A stretch of DNA of 64,000 nt, from assembly GCA_965243385.1 (NCBI GenBank), contig CBDEUV010000002.1, forward strand, positions 124,001-188,000, read 5' to 3'. The first letter of the stretch is position 1; every line of letters begins with the position of its first letter. Origin of the DNA: JANSYA01 sp965243385 (GTDB lineage: Bacteria; Spirochaetota; Leptospiria; Leptospirales; Leptonemataceae). Under the pieces are notes generated by a model. It saw only the letters and a list, made by a program, of their open reading frames with translations. It was not told the DNA's origin and did not search any database. A program made the position numbers and the translations under genes. This document shows positions 25,290-34,330 of the stretch, one piece after another.

Positions 25290-28019
25290 ATGTTTCCCTC
25301 ACTCGTTACAATCTATTTAGAGCTGGCCGCGGGACTCGTTCTGCTGTGGCCGGGACTGCGGGCTTTCTGGCCGGAGCGCGCGAACCGGGTACGGCTCTTC
25401 TTTTTGCTGGCGACCCTGCTATTGGCGACTTCGTTTTTGGTCGACGGAATCGGCCGGCTGCTGCTCTATCAGCAGTTTCTATTCACCGATCGTTTCTTTC
25501 GGGTGGCGGAGATTCTGCTTTTGCCGGCCGGTCTGTGCATGGTCTATCTCGGCGGAATCTTTCCCCGACGAGTCGGGCGCTGGGACTGGCGCGCGGGACG
25601 CCGCGACCGCCTGCTCACGCTGATGGGCGCACTCATTTTGATCGTGGTCGGCCTGGCGCTGCTGACGCTGCTGGACCTCCACTACGTCTACGATCGTCTC
25701 TACGATCCCGTGCCCGGCACGTACTACGGCGAACTGGGGCCGGTCTTTTATCTCAATCGCCTTTTTTTGCCGGCCTGCCTGTTTATCGCGGCCTACGAAC
25801 AGCGGCGCTTTTTGCATTATCACGAGCGCGATCCGCGGCGGGTCCATTCGCGATACTTCATTCTCGCGCTGGTCGTGCTGGGCGCGCTGTTGGTGATCTT
25901 TTGCGGGCTGCTGTTGGTCTACGGCGGCTACGAAAACGAATTCATGGCGCTGCAGGCGGTGGCCTTCGTCGTCTTCGCCTTTTTCCTGCACAATATGCTC
26001 GAGAATCTCAGCGTGAGCTATCGCGCGAATCTTTTGCGCAACGGAGTGTTACTGTCGCTGTACGCGATTTCGCTTTTGCCGCTCTTTTACGTGATCGACC
26101 GCCTGCTGGTCTGGATGGGCCCGGAGCAATCGCTGTTCACGGCATTTGTGCTCTGCATTCTCTTTGTGATTTTTTTTCTGAGCGGCCGGGCGCTCAGGCC
26201 CCGTATCAGCCGCCTGCTGTTTAAGGAGCAGGCGCGCATCGAAGACAATATCGCGCGTTTTAACGAATCGATTCTCAGGCTGGGTAGCAAAGGCGAAGCG
26301 AATATCCCCCGGCAGCTGGCGGGCTTCATCGACGAAATCCTGGCGCCCCGGCTCTTCGCGCTGTATTTTCCGGATTTTCCGGCGGCCGGAACCGAGCGCC
26401 CCGACCAGCCGTCCGCGAATGCGGGGGTGGATTTGAATCCGCCGGAAGGCGCGAACGCGGCGATGAGCGAAGCCGGAGCCGGGGCCGACGCGAGTACCGG
26501 AATTGTGCCGGAGAAAACGAAGCTTCTGGTTCAGGACCGATCCTTCACCCGCGCGGCGGATCTGCAGTCCATTCCCCCGGATATTTTTCCGGCTGATCTT
26601 TTGGGTTTTCTGGGCAAGCTGCGCGAAGCCGAGGATCAGCAGGATCGCCGGCGGGACAGCGCCGACGCGGGCGGCCTGCTCGCGGACCTGCTCGTGCGCG
26701 CGGAAATGGTCGGCGACGAAACGACCATCGAAAGCCTGATGGCGCTCGCGACCTCCGGTGCTGAGCTGATCCTGCCGTTTTACGACGAACGCGGCCGCGG
26801 CGCGAGCCCGACGGCCGACAACCTGGACGAAACTCCGCCGGCAGAAACGACGACTTTGCCCGAAGCGATTTTGATCATCGGACTCTTGAGTTCGGGACGC
26901 CCCCTCGATCACGACGACGCGAACCTGATGTGGCTGTTGCGCACACCGATCCTGCTGGCCCTGAAAAATCAGGAACTCCTGCGCGACGCCACCGTGCTCA
27001 AAGAAAAGCTCGAAGAAGAAAACAAACGCATCACCCGGCGGCTGAACCAGAGCCTGAGTTCGTTTTCGCGCGATTCGGATCAGCCGGGCTTCGTTTTTCA
27101 GCCCGGCGGTCAGATGGCCGGCGTGCTCAGCCAGGCCGAGATCTTCGCCGGCCAGAACAGCCCCGTGCTGATCACGGGCGAGACCGGAACCGGCAAAGGC
27201 GAAATCGCACGCATGATTCACGGCCTCTCGGGGCGCGAGGGACGCTTCGTCACGGTGAACTGCTCCGCGATTCCCGCGGATCTGATTGAAAACGAACTCT
27301 TCGGACACACCAAAGGCGCCTACACCGGAGCCAGCGAAGCTCAGGAAGGCCTGGTCGCGCGGGCCGAAGAAGGCACGCTCTTTCTCGACGAAATCGGCGA
27401 ACTGCCGCCCGAAGGCCAGACCAAGCTCCTGCGCCTGGTACAGCACGGCGAATACGAACCCATCGGTTCCAGCGATACCCGCAAGACCAGCGCGCGCTTC
27501 TTATTCGCGACGAACCGCGACCTGGAGCTGGACGTGCAGGCCGGCCGCTTTCGCTCGGATCTGTACTTTCGCATCAGTACTTTCGAGGTGCCGGTTCCCC
27601 CGCTGCGGGAGCGGGCCGAAGATCTCACGCTGCTGATCGATCATTTCCTGAAGACGGCGGCCGACAATTTCCATCGTCCCGGACTGACCATGACCGCCGC
27701 CGCGCGCTCGACCCTGCTGAGATACGCCTGGCCCGGGAATGTGCGCGAGCTGGAGAACCTGATCTTTCGCACGGCGGTGCTCAGCGATTCGGACGTTCTG
27801 GATCAGGATCAGCTGCCGGTAATGTTTCGCGACGAGCTGGATTTCAATCGCAAGCAGGTTCAGCTGGAGCGGATGGCCGAAGAGCAGAGTCGCCTGGAAA
27901 AGGAACTTTTAATGGAAGCTCTGCAAAAATCCGGTGGCAATCAACGGGCCGCCGCGAAGATCCTGAATATATCGCGGGGCTCTTTGCAGTATCGCCTGAA
28001 ACAGCACGGGCTTTCATAA
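25290..28019 (+). CDS. Membrane-embedded sigma-54-dependent transcription activator
   Basis: 909 residues. About nine hydrophobic helices fill residues 5-300 (for example LELAAGLVLLWPGLRAFW, FFLLATLLLATSFLVDGIG, LMGALILIVVGLALLTLLD, FILALVVLGALLVIFCGLLL). A soluble region of about 300 residues, perhaps GAF-like, and a coiled coil (LKEKLEEENKRITRRLNQ) follow. The AAA+ domain has Walker A GETGTGKGEIAR (near 630; GKG in place of the usual GKE/GKS), GHTKGAYTGASEAQ (the sigma-54 contact loop, near 675), FLDEIGELPP, ATNRDLE and FRSDLYFR. The end is a Fis-type helix-turn-helix (NQRAAAKILNISRGSLQYRL). Standard activators are soluble, so direct membrane-to-promoter signalling is inferred. The next gene is a second activator. 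Confidence 0.9.
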   Translation: MFPSLVTIYLELAAGLVLLWPGLRAFWPERANRVRLFFLLATLLLATSFLVDGIGRLLLYQQFLFTDRFFRVAEILLLPAGLCMVYLGGIFPRRVGRWDWRAGRRDRLLTLMGALILIVVGLALLTLLDLHYVYDRLYDPVPGTYYGELGPVFYLNRLFLPACLFIAAYEQRRFLHYHERDPRRVHSRYFILALVVLGALLVIFCGLLLVYGGYENEFMALQAVAFVVFAFFLHNMLENLSVSYRANLLRNGVLLSLYAISLLPLFYVIDRLLVWMGPEQSLFTAFVLCILFVIFFLSGRALRPRISRLLFKEQARIEDNIARFNESILRLGSKGEANIPRQLAGFIDEILAPRLFALYFPDFPAAGTERPDQPSANAGVDLNPPEGANAAMSEAGAGADASTGIVPEKTKLLVQDRSFTRAADLQSIPPDIFPADLLGFLGKLREAEDQQDRRRDSADAGGLLADLLVRAEMVGDETTIESLMALATSGAELILPFYDERGRGASPTADNLDETPPAETTTLPEAILIIGLLSSGRPLDHDDANLMWLLRTPILLALKNQELLRDATVLKEKLEEENKRITRRLNQSLSSFSRDSDQPGFVFQPGGQMAGVLSQAEIFAGQNSPVLITGETGTGKGEIARMIHGLSGREGRFVTVNCSAIPADLIENELFGHTKGAYTGASEAQEGLVARAEEGTLFLDEIGELPPEGQTKLLRLVQHGEYEPIGSSDTRKTSARFLFATNRDLELDVQAGRFRSDLYFRISTFEVPVPPLRERAEDLTLLIDHFLKTAADNFHRPGLTMTAAARSTLLRYAWPGNVRELENLIFRTAVLSDSDVLDQDQLPVMFRDELDFNRKQVQLERMAEEQSRLEKELLMEALQKSGGNQRAAAKILNISRGSLQYRLKQHGLS

Positions 28020-28090
28020 GGCGTTCCGCGCGAATCTTCATCGTACGACGTCGATGCTGGTATTCACGTTGAGCCTGGCCTTAGTTTAGT

Positions 28091-29362
28091 ATGGAAAGCG
28101 AACTCCGGATTCTGCTGAAACATTCGTTTATCTCGCGTAAAGAATTTCGCGAGCTGCTGGCAGCGGGCTCCGGCGATCTGGAAGCGCTGCGTACGCTGAT
28201 TCTCGAGCGTGAGATCATGGATCCGCCGGACTGGCGAGAGGCCATGCGCCATCTCAAGACGACCGGCCAGGGCGAACGCCAGCCCCCGGAGTCATTCAAT
28301 CAGGCCATGCTGCAAATCCAGCAGACGGCCCTCAAAGTCGCCGGTTCGGACACCTCCATCCTGTTACTTGGTGAATCCGGAGTGGGTAAGTCCCGCCTGG
28401 CGGCCCGCATCCACCGCGAAAGTCCGCGCCGGGCGCAGCCCTTTATCACCGTCAGTTGCGGCAGTATTCCCGAGACCCTGCTGGAGTCAGAACTCTTCGG
28501 CGTGGAAAAAGGCGCCTACACCGGCGCAAACAAATCGCGCGAAGGCCGTTTCGCCCGGGCGCACGGGGGCACGATCTTTCTCGACGAAATCGGTGAACTG
28601 ACGCCGCCGCTGCAGGTGAAGCTGCTGCGCGTGATTCAGGAAAAGAAGATCGAACCCCTGGGTTCCGCCGGCGAAATCGACGTGGACGTGCGCCTGATTA
28701 CCGCCACGAACCGCAATCTCGAGGAAGACGTGCGCAAAGGCGAATTTCGCAAAGACCTCTTTTTTCGGCTGAACGTCGTGCCCCTGACCCTGCTGCCGCT
28801 GCGCGATCGTCGGGAAGACATCGCGCCTTTGACCGCCTATTTCGTGGAGCGCTTCGCCAGTAAAAACGGCATTCGCATCGACGAAGTCGATCCGCGGATC
28901 GGCGAGATCATGAACGTCTACAGCTGGCCCGGCAATATCCGCGAATTGGAGAATTGCGTGGAACGATTGATTGTGCTATCCCGCGACGGCGCTCTGTCCG
29001 CGGACGATTTTCCGCCCCGTATCCTGAAGGAATGCGCCGGCTCAGTGCGCGCCGGGGCGAATCCGGCCGCGGGCGGTTCCGGCTTCGGGGACGGCGGCGC
29101 CCTTGCAGCTTCCGATGCTGCGGACGTCGAGGGCCGGGATCCGGCGGCGGCCGGGGCGGACGGGTCCGGAAACGACGCGGCTTTTCCCAGTCTGCGGGAG
29201 CTGGAGGAGCAACACATCAAGGCGGCCCTGGCCCGCAGCCGCGCCAGTATCAATGCGGCCGCCGGATTGCTGGGCATTCATCGAAACACCCTTTCCCGCA
29301 AAATCGAAGAATTCGGCATCGAGGCCGCACGCTTCAAAAGACGCCCGATCCGGCCAAATTAG
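28091..29362 (+). CDS. Sigma-54-dependent (NtrC-family) transcription activator
   Basis: 423 residues with a short unassigned N-terminus of about 70 residues in place of a receiver. The AAA+ domain has Walker A LLLGESGVGKSRLA (near 93), VEKGAYTGANKS (sigma-54 loop, near 141), FLDEIGELTPPLQVKLLRV, RLITATNRNL, FRKDLFFRLNVVPL and YSWPGNIRELEN. A Gly/Ala/Asp-rich linker of about 55 residues (310-365) leads to a Fis-type helix-turn-helix (INAAAGLLGIHRNTLSRKI). It follows the membrane activator by 71 bases on the same strand. Without a receiver its activity is probably set by protein partners or abundance. Targets are unknown. Confidence 0.92.
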   Translation: MESELRILLKHSFISRKEFRELLAAGSGDLEALRTLILEREIMDPPDWREAMRHLKTTGQGERQPPESFNQAMLQIQQTALKVAGSDTSILLLGESGVGKSRLAARIHRESPRRAQPFITVSCGSIPETLLESELFGVEKGAYTGANKSREGRFARAHGGTIFLDEIGELTPPLQVKLLRVIQEKKIEPLGSAGEIDVDVRLITATNRNLEEDVRKGEFRKDLFFRLNVVPLTLLPLRDRREDIAPLTAYFVERFASKNGIRIDEVDPRIGEIMNVYSWPGNIRELENCVERLIVLSRDGALSADDFPPRILKECAGSVRAGANPAAGGSGFGDGGALAASDAADVEGRDPAAAGADGSGNDAAFPSLRELEEQHIKAALARSRASINAAAGLLGIHRNTLSRKIEEFGIEAARFKRRPIRPN

Positions 29363-29464
29363 TTCTTCAAAAAAAGGCGAATCCTACCGAATCCAAAAAG
29401 AGACGGCCGGCGAACTGCCGGTCGGACCACTGGAACGCAGTACAGGAACAACGGATCGATTCGC

Positions 29465-30334
29465 ATGAAACACCCGGCAGATTCTCGCAAAAAATCAGCG
29501 ACACAAACCAAAAGCAAAACCGCGCACGGCTCGCAGGCCGCCGCGATTCAATCGGAGGCGCTGCTCGCCGCCTGGGATCTATACGCCGATGGCAACTGGC
29601 AGGCCCTGCTGGATCTGGAATCCGATCGAGCCTCCGCTCCGGGCGAAGACGTCGCCGATCTCATCGCGGCGGGCCGCTATGAATTCGCGGACGGCGCCTT
29701 TGATCCGGGCGTATCGACCGGCGGCGACAAGAGCCTCTTCGGCGCTTTGCGCGACGGACTGTCGGCCTGTTACCGGCACGAATATCCCGAAGCCGCCGAT
29801 CTGCTGGGACGCTGGCTTTCCGAACGCGATTATTATGCGGCCTCCATTTTGCGGCGATTCGTCGACGCGGCCCTGTCCGGTGCGCGCTATCGCCTGCTGG
29901 GCGAAGTTTGCAAACGTTTTGTGGGCAAGCCCGCCCTGCAGCAGATCGCTTTAGAAGGCTTCTTTCTTTCGAATTTTCATCTCGAACGCCACAAAGAAGC
30001 CGTACTGGTATTCGAAAAATTTCGCGAACACTTCGACGACGCGATTCTTCTGCAAAAAGCGGCGCTTTCGCTGATGCGATTGGGTCGGTACCAGGAAGCC
30101 GAAGCGTTGCTCGCGCCCCTGTGTGCGCAGCTCAGCGGCGCCGATTTTCAGATGCGTTACGAAGAAGTTCGCGAAAGCTACAGCCAGTCCATCCAGAATC
30201 GCGCGAAACTGGCCAAAAAGAGCAATCGCAGCTTCGAGGAGTCCATGGAACTGGGCATGGCGTATCTCTTCAGCGGCGAATACGATCGCGCTCTGGAAAT
30301 CTTTCAGGGTCTGATGAATAGCCGGGCCGCCTGA
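29465..30334 (+). CDS. TPR-like repeat protein of unknown function
   Basis: 289 residues with no signal peptide. The first 30 residues are Lys/Ser/Thr-rich and disordered. The rest is helical with TPR-like units: LSACYRHEYPEAADLLGRWL, FFLSNFHLERHKEAVLVFEKF, KAALSLMRLGRYQEAEALLAP and GMAYLFSGEYDRALEIFQGL, the last two being good matches. TPRs mediate protein contacts. It follows the two sigma-54 activators and may be a partner or target; that is inference from position only. The gap before it (102 bases) contains a small GC hairpin (CCGGC/GCCGG). Confidence 0.72.
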   Translation: MKHPADSRKKSATQTKSKTAHGSQAAAIQSEALLAAWDLYADGNWQALLDLESDRASAPGEDVADLIAAGRYEFADGAFDPGVSTGGDKSLFGALRDGLSACYRHEYPEAADLLGRWLSERDYYAASILRRFVDAALSGARYRLLGEVCKRFVGKPALQQIALEGFFLSNFHLERHKEAVLVFEKFREHFDDAILLQKAALSLMRLGRYQEAEALLAPLCAQLSGADFQMRYEEVRESYSQSIQNRAKLAKKSNRSFEESMELGMAYLFSGEYDRALEIFQGLMNSRAA

Positions 30335-30406
30335 GGCCCTCCCACCGGGCCGGCTTCCGAATACAGGTCGCTTGACGCGGCGGCGGCCTGAACGCAGGCT
30401 GCGGCC

Positions 30407-31219
30407 ATGAGCAACTCCCCCACCGGCGCGGCCCCCGCCGAATTTCAGCATCTGGCCATCGAACGCCGCGAGCGATTGGCCTGGATTCGAATCAATCGCC
30501 CGCCCCTCAACGACCTCACCCCGGAAGTCATTCAGGAGCTGCGCTCAGCCCATCAATTGCTGGCCGATGACGAATCCGTCTGGATGGTCGTGCTGGCCGG
30601 CGCGGGCGAAAAATTCTTCTGCAACGGTCTTTCGCCGGAGTACATCCTATCTCAGGATGCGGCCGGTCGCGAAGCGGTCTTCGCCGGTCTCTTCGATCTC
30701 ATGCGCGAAATGTACGCCTTCCCTAAAATCGAAGCGGCGGCCATGAACGGACATGCGATGGCCGGGGGCGCGGTGCTCGGCATTCTCTGCGATTTTCGAT
30801 TTGTCACGTCCGGCAAAGCCCGGGTCGGCTTCTCCGAAGTCGCGGCGGGCCTGACGATACCGGAGTTTCTGATCGACATCATCGAAGCCGTGACCGGGCC
30901 GCAGCATCTTGTGCAAACGGCGATGCTCGCGAAAGCCTATCTGCCGGATGAAGCGCGGGCCATCGGCCTGGTGGACGGCGTTTTCGCTCCGGACGAACTC
31001 GAGGAGAGGGTCGCGGACTATTTGAACGATTTGATGAATCGTCTGCCGCTGCGCAGCATGCAGAGCGCGAAGCAGGCCATTCGCGCGAAACGAATCGCCG
31101 GCCTGGAAGCAGCGTCGGTTCGCAGCCTTGAAAATCTGCGGCCGTTTTTAACGGGCAATTTCGACGAAGGCCTGCGAGCGGTGCTCGAACGCCGCAGACC
31201 TGTGTTCCAGAATCCTTAA
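30407..31219 (+). CDS. Enoyl-CoA hydratase/isomerase-family protein
   Basis: 270 residues with the crotonase fold. The segments RLAWIRINRPPLNDLTPEVIQEL, VLAGAGEKFFCNGLSPEYI (first oxyanion-hole strand) and NGHAMAGGAVLGILCDFRF (second oxyanion strand) are clear. The later ARVGFSEVAAGLTIPEFLID carries the Glu-rich active-site helix. The usual catalytic Glu pair of true hydratases is not obvious, so an isomerase, decarboxylase or other acyl-CoA reaction is as likely. It stands alone after the TPR gene. Acts in the cytoplasm on acyl-CoA. Confidence 0.88.
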   Translation: MSNSPTGAAPAEFQHLAIERRERLAWIRINRPPLNDLTPEVIQELRSAHQLLADDESVWMVVLAGAGEKFFCNGLSPEYILSQDAAGREAVFAGLFDLMREMYAFPKIEAAAMNGHAMAGGAVLGILCDFRFVTSGKARVGFSEVAAGLTIPEFLIDIIEAVTGPQHLVQTAMLAKAYLPDEARAIGLVDGVFAPDELEERVADYLNDLMNRLPLRSMQSAKQAIRAKRIAGLEAASVRSLENLRPFLTGNFDEGLRAVLERRRPVFQNP

Positions 31220-31280
31220 GCTCTTTCAAAAACGCTTTCGGGGTTCTCCGGCCGCGCGCAAATCGATCGACGATGGACGA

Positions 31281-31625
31281 TCAGCCGGCCGCCCGACCGG
31301 GGCCCAATAGCAGTACGCGCGCGTCGCCGCCGGAACGAGTAATCGCCCAGAGCAGATAGGGCCCGAAGAAGAAGATCCCCAGAACCGATGCGGCCGCTCC
31401 GAGAGCGATTCCGCCGGGACTGAACTCGTGACGCCAGGCCAGCCAGACGGCTGACAGAATCAGGTAACAGAGAAAGTCGTAATTGAACTGCCCCGACCAG
31501 TTCAGCGCGGTCAGATTGCTCAGGAACACGGAAACCAAATCCCAGCCGTGATTTGTCCCGGCGATTCCCGTATAGGCCACGATTCCCAGAGTCATGGCCA
31601 GGAGCAAAATTCGAAGTGCGGTCAT
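31281..31625 (-). CDS. DUF2834 small membrane protein
   Basis: 114 residues with three hydrophobic helices: the N-terminal ILLLAMTLGIVAYTGIAGTN, then NYDFLCYLILSAVWLAW and GIALGAAASVLGIFFFGPYLLW. NYDF...LSAVWLAWRH and FFFGPYLLWAI are hallmarks of DUF2834, a family of no known function. The start is well supported by AGGAGAAAGAAT before the ATG. Two TGTA-N8-TACA dyads lie 73 to 119 bases upstream and may control it. Confidence 0.85.
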   Translation of the reverse strand: MTALRILLLAMTLGIVAYTGIAGTNHGWDLVSVFLSNLTALNWSGQFNYDFLCYLILSAVWLAWRHEFSPGGIALGAAASVLGIFFFGPYLLWAITRSGGDARVLLLGPGRAAG

Positions 31626-31697
31626 ATTCTTTCTCCTGCGCGAGCGCCCTGGCTACGATGATTCTTCGCCGGCGCGGCAGGCGCCGCCCGACTTTTT

Positions 31698-31744
31698 TGT
31701 AGTGCTCGCTACAGCCATCTTGAATAATTGTAATAAATGCTACA
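31698..31744 (-). promoter_or_regulatory. Pair of TGTA-N8-TACA dyads (candidate operator)
   Basis: TGTAGTGCTCGCTACA at 31698-31713 and TGTAATAAATGCTACA at 31729-31744 are two 16-base dyads with the same outer half-sites, 31 bases apart centre to centre, or close to three helical turns. The second is longer (AATTGTA with TACAATT). They sit in the 164-base gap upstream of the DUF2834 gene, where its promoter should be. Spacing and repetition suggest a dimeric repressor pair; the regulator is unknown. Confidence 0.5.
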
Positions 31745-31789
31745 ATTCTTTTTCGAACAAGGGCGCATATTTCCGGCAAAACCAGAAAA

Positions 31790-32764
31790 TCAAACGCCGA
31801 ACTGGAAGGCCAAAAACGGCAACACGAGAAACAGGAAAAACAGAACGTTCGTTACGAAGAGGTTGCCGGCGTAGTCCTGGTCCAGCCGGTACAGCACCGC
31901 CGCCACGACGGAATAGGTCGCCGCGGGAGCGAAAGACATGATCCAGAGCACCGAGCGCACCGACGGCGATAGCGCGACACCGCTGAGCGCCTCGCCTGCC
32001 TGAATTGCAAGCGCCGTGCAGGCCGGTACCAGCGCGAATTTGATCACCGCAAAGACCAGCGTCTCCGCGGGCCCCACGCTCAGACGACGCGTGTCAAAAC
32101 TCAGCCCCAGCGTCAGGTAATAGGCGGCCACGGTGGGCACCAACAACCAGGCGATGGGCAGATCCCGATGCGGGCGCTCGATCCCCGCGAGCAGCAGGCC
32201 CAGGGCGAACAGCGTCGCATACAGCGGCAGATAATTCCAGCTCAAGAAGCCGCGCAGAAACTCCGCCAGGACCTCGCGTGGAGTCGGCCGCGCAGCCCCC
32301 TGCCCGTCCGGGCCAGAACCGCGGGCGTACGGAAAGATCACGAGAAAGATATACGGCGTGAAATAAAACGTAAAGATCGCGGCCAGCCCCAGACCTTCTT
32401 CGCCCAGCCATAAATAACACAGCGAAGCGCACATCGTAAAGCCGTGATTGCCCAGACTCGCGCTGATCAAAAAGACCGGCCGACGCGCGGCGCTCAGTTT
32501 CAACATCGGCGCAAATATTCGGCCGAAGAGCAGCCCGACGGCGACGATGGCGAAACCCGCGACCGGCAGCAGAATCTGCTCTTGATCCAGGGTGAGTCCC
32601 CAGGTCGCCCAGAAGACGATCGGCGGCTCGAAGGCGATCAGATTCATGCGAACCAGCCGCCGGCTGAATTCGGGTTGCGGTCCCAGCCGCCGGCGCGCCA
32701 GAGTACCCGCGACGAAAGGCACGAGTATCACGAACTGAAATAAAATGAAAAGCGTCGGCGACAC
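31790..32764 (-). CDS. AEC-family transporter (auxin efflux carrier-like)
   Basis: 324 residues with about ten membrane helices in two five-helix halves: FILFQFVILVPFVAGTLARR, PIVFWATWGLTLDQEQILLPVAG and ISASLGNHGFTMCASLCYLW (the conserved Asn-Gly helix break) in the first half, then FAVIKFALVPACTALAI and SVLWIMSFAPAATYSVVAAVLY in the second. Bacterial members move organic acids such as malate. The start is GTG 32764; GGGAGGT lies immediately next to it, too close for a normal ribosome binding site, and no other start is obvious. It is divergent from the PLD gene. Confidence 0.85.
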   Translation of the reverse strand: MSPTLFILFQFVILVPFVAGTLARRRLGPQPEFSRRLVRMNLIAFEPPIVFWATWGLTLDQEQILLPVAGFAIVAVGLLFGRIFAPMLKLSAARRPVFLISASLGNHGFTMCASLCYLWLGEEGLGLAAIFTFYFTPYIFLVIFPYARGSGPDGQGAARPTPREVLAEFLRGFLSWNYLPLYATLFALGLLLAGIERPHRDLPIAWLLVPTVAAYYLTLGLSFDTRRLSVGPAETLVFAVIKFALVPACTALAIQAGEALSGVALSPSVRSVLWIMSFAPAATYSVVAAVLYRLDQDYAGNLFVTNVLFFLFLVLPFLAFQFGV

Positions 32765-32835
32765 CTCCCGGCTGGTAACCGCCCGCGCCTGTCGCGTAAA
32801 GCAGGAAACCGCGCGCCATCCGCTTTAATAAACGC

Positions 32836-34251
32836 GTGTCAAATTTCCGGAGTCTCGTCGCAGGCGAAGGCGACGCCGACACGGCGAAGACGACGTCCAG
32901 AGCACCGATACGACTGATACGACCGACAAGAATGGAAGAACTCATTACAGAAGGCGATGAATTCTATGAACGCGCCCTCTCGGCCATTCGCGCGGCGAAA
33001 AGCACGGTGTATCTGGAAATGTACATCTTCGCCGACGATGAAATCGGGCGCGAATTTCAAGCGGCGCTCGCCGATGCCGCGCGGGCCGGCCGTAAAGTGA
33101 TCGTCATTTACGATCGGGTCGGATCTTTTTCGACGCCCGCCGGGTTCTGGCGCGAACTGAGCGACGCGGGCGTCTTCGTGTATCCCTATCTGCCCGGCGT
33201 ATCGCGCTGGCTGCGGACCGGGCGGGGACTCTTCCGGCTCTGGAGCCGCCTGGCGCGCGCGCTGCGAGCGCTCCGGCGCGGATTTCTTCGCCGTAATCAT
33301 CGCAAGACGCTGATCGTTGATCGCCGCATCGCCTTTACCGGCGGTTTTAATATCATGCGCGAATGCTCACGGCGCATCGTGGGCGACGAACGCTGGCTGG
33401 ATACGATGTACATTACCGACCGGCCGATTCTGGCGCACGCGCTCGAAAGCTATTTCCGCGACACCCTGCAGCGCATTCGCGGCGCGCGTCGGGAAAGCGG
33501 CGCTGATTTCGACGCCGTGCGCAAACGGGTCCGCGAAGCGATTCTCTATCCCGCCCACGCGGCGCGTGCTCTTCGGCTGCGGCTTCCCGCTCTCGCGTTG
33601 TGGAACGGCGCGCGGGTGACTTACGACCGCCACCAGGCGGTGAAACGCAAAGGACTCGGCCCGCATCGGCCCGGCCTCTCTCCAGGCTATGTTCGGATGA
33701 GCATTCCCAGGGCCTTTAAGAAATTGCTCTTCCACAGCCGTCGGCGCATCTGGTTGACCTATCCCTATTTCGTTCCCTACGGCGGAATGCTGAGACTGCT
33801 GCACCGAAAAGCGGGCGTGACCCGCCCGTTCCGGGGCCGCGCGAATTCCGTACACAGCGTGGACCTGCGCATCTATCTGTCGATGGTCTCCGATCTGCCC
33901 TGGATGCAGGATATTACCATGTTAATCGCGGAGCGCTTGCGAAAACGCGGGGTTCCGGTATATTTATTTCACGGCCGCGAAAACGCCGCGATGTCAGCGC
34001 GCTTCAGCCACGCGAAGCTCGCGCTGATCGACGACTGGACCGGACTCGGCGCGAGCAATTTCGACCGGCGCAGCATGGTGTTGAACCTCGAGTCGCTCTT
34101 ATTGCGGTATCGATCGCCGTTTCAGGCGGAGGTCGAAGACTTCTTCGCATTTCTCGAAAAGCACAGCGTACGACTGGACGAATCGAATCGCGATCAATTT
34201 CGCCCCGGCTGGCGGGCGTATCTGCTGTACCCGTTTCGCCGCTGGCTCTGA
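32836..34251 (+). CDS. Phospholipase D-family protein, cardiolipin synthase-like
   Basis: 471 residues with two HKD motifs, NHRKTLIVDRRIAFTGGFN (near 154) and FSHAKLALIDDWTGLGASNFDRRS (near 391). Both His and Lys pairs needed for a phosphatidyl-enzyme intermediate are present. The segment YLEMYIFADDEIGREFQAAL is typical of cardiolipin synthases (ClsA/B type), while the N-terminal membrane hairpins of ClsA are missing. The frame starts at a GTG without a ribosome binding site; the ATG at 32932 (MEELITEG) is an alternative. It would make cardiolipin from phosphatidylglycerol, or act on another phosphodiester. It is divergent from the AEC gene. Confidence 0.87.
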   Translation: MSNFRSLVAGEGDADTAKTTSRAPIRLIRPTRMEELITEGDEFYERALSAIRAAKSTVYLEMYIFADDEIGREFQAALADAARAGRKVIVIYDRVGSFSTPAGFWRELSDAGVFVYPYLPGVSRWLRTGRGLFRLWSRLARALRALRRGFLRRNHRKTLIVDRRIAFTGGFNIMRECSRRIVGDERWLDTMYITDRPILAHALESYFRDTLQRIRGARRESGADFDAVRKRVREAILYPAHAARALRLRLPALALWNGARVTYDRHQAVKRKGLGPHRPGLSPGYVRMSIPRAFKKLLFHSRRRIWLTYPYFVPYGGMLRLLHRKAGVTRPFRGRANSVHSVDLRIYLSMVSDLPWMQDITMLIAERLRKRGVPVYLFHGRENAAMSARFSHAKLALIDDWTGLGASNFDRRSMVLNLESLLLRYRSPFQAEVEDFFAFLEKHSVRLDESNRDQFRPGWRAYLLYPFRRWL

Positions 34252-34330
34252 ACGCGGTTTCTAATACAAACGTAATACTATTACTTAATTTTGGTTTACG
34301 ATATATGCGGCGCCGAACAGCTTCTACAAT

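Noticed and set aside
28049..28070. Possible sigma-54 promoter (TGGTATTCACGTTGA) before the second activator
   Set aside because: The GG is present but the -12 GC is GA and the TTGCW box is poor, so I do not call it.
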